Shown here: piece by piece, positions 63,934 through 64,000 of the stretch | How the letters are laid out: every line of letters starts with the position of its first letter | Numbering within the stretch: the stretch's first letter is position 1 | Assembly (NCBI RefSeq): GCF_019797845.1 | Contig: NZ_CP081864.1 | Coordinates: 2,542,001 to 2,606,000 of the forward strand | From: Symbiopectobacterium purcellii | Lineage (GTDB): Bacteria; Pseudomonadota; Gammaproteobacteria; Enterobacterales; Enterobacteriaceae | Reading direction: 5' to 3' | Length of the DNA stretch: 64,000 bases | Made by a program: the position numbers and the translations under genes | The notes under the pieces: generated by a model | Seen by the model: only the letters and a program-made list of their open reading frames with translations | Told to the model about the DNA's origin: nothing | Database searches by the model: none

Positions 63934-64000
63934 ATGGGACAGAAATTTCTTTTTATTGACCGCGATGGCACGCTGATTGCCGAGCCGCCGCAAGACTTCC
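63934..64000 (+). CDS. hisB: HisB (histidinol-phosphatase/imidazoleglycerol-phosphate dehydratase), N-terminal start only
   Basis: Reads MGQKFLFIDRDGTLIAEPPQ, with the HAD motif DRDGT; continues beyond the window end. CAGGAG precedes the ATG. Confidence 0.95.
   Translation, partial: MGQKFLFIDRDGTLIAEPPQDF

Overview
The window is a piece of an Enterobacterales chromosome carrying one integrated P22/Sf6-like lambdoid prophage of about 42 kb. Host genes (lpxK, msbA, comEC/ycaI, yeeX, a FecCD-type iron-siderophore ABC operon, sbcB, plaP, ycgR, a 2-hydroxycarboxylate transporter, a methyl-accepting chemotaxis protein, yeeZ and hisLGDCB) resemble their enterobacterial counterparts. The gene mix and the intergenic repeat at 59896-60091 suggest a relative of the soft-rot/Pectobacteriaceae group, but the genus cannot be fixed from this sequence alone.

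Layout. 1-8550: host, mostly minus strand (lipid A export, comEC, yeeX, iron uptake; the second permease gene appears to have lost about 90 codons in frame). 8710-8747: the original 5' end of sbcB, cut by the prophage. 8740-50938: prophage. 50898-64000: sbcB with a phage-supplied start, then plaP, ycgR, 2HCT transporter, MCP, yeeZ and the start of the his operon (hisB runs off the end).

Prophage order from attL: an O-antigen-polymerase-like (Wzy) gene split by an IS903-type element with a perfect 9-bp target duplication; a P22-type tailspike; an Arc-like repressor with an unknown neighbour; a lipoprotein gene split by an IS5/IS427-type element; the virion block on the minus strand (gp16, gp20, gp7, gp14, gp26, gp10, gp4, coat, scaffold, portal, TerL, TerS), with a coat protein of Sf6 type; lysis genes (holin, SAR endolysin, Rz/Rz1); two accessory genes downstream of the late promoter pR'; Q, RusA, DUF1364, Dam-like methylase, NinB; DnaB-like helicase and O-like initiator; cII, nutR, cro, cI. 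The leftward early operon (plus strand) has pL, nutL, a long hairpin, N, small genes, Bet and Exo, then a tRNA-like gene with an abnormal anticodon arm and a coiled-coil gene on the opposite strand. The end of that operon is broken by a truncated IS903-type copy. Beyond it lie an AT-rich cargo gene, a P4/C4-like antisense RNA region with damaged and intact antirepressor genes, small membrane-peptide genes, AlpA/Xis and the integrase.

Most striking is the cargo gene at 44988-45911. Its N-terminal domain has the WEKI-type translocation signature of Salmonella SPI-2 effectors (SifA/SseJ/SspH class). Its C-terminus carries a perfect EPIYA tyrosine motif and a second YxxI motif. A 60-codon open extension with a third IYA motif follows in frame after a single TAA. 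It reads as a prophage-carried type III effector not matching any effector I can name.

Control logic seen in the sequence: paired nut sites with the same boxB loop and an arginine-rich N protein; a late promoter followed by a terminator downstream of Q; a short CI without a cleavable peptidase domain, with several ORF6N/BRO/Rha-type antirepressor candidates. The phage integrates inside the sbcB coding start and regenerates the gene with its own promoter and first codons.
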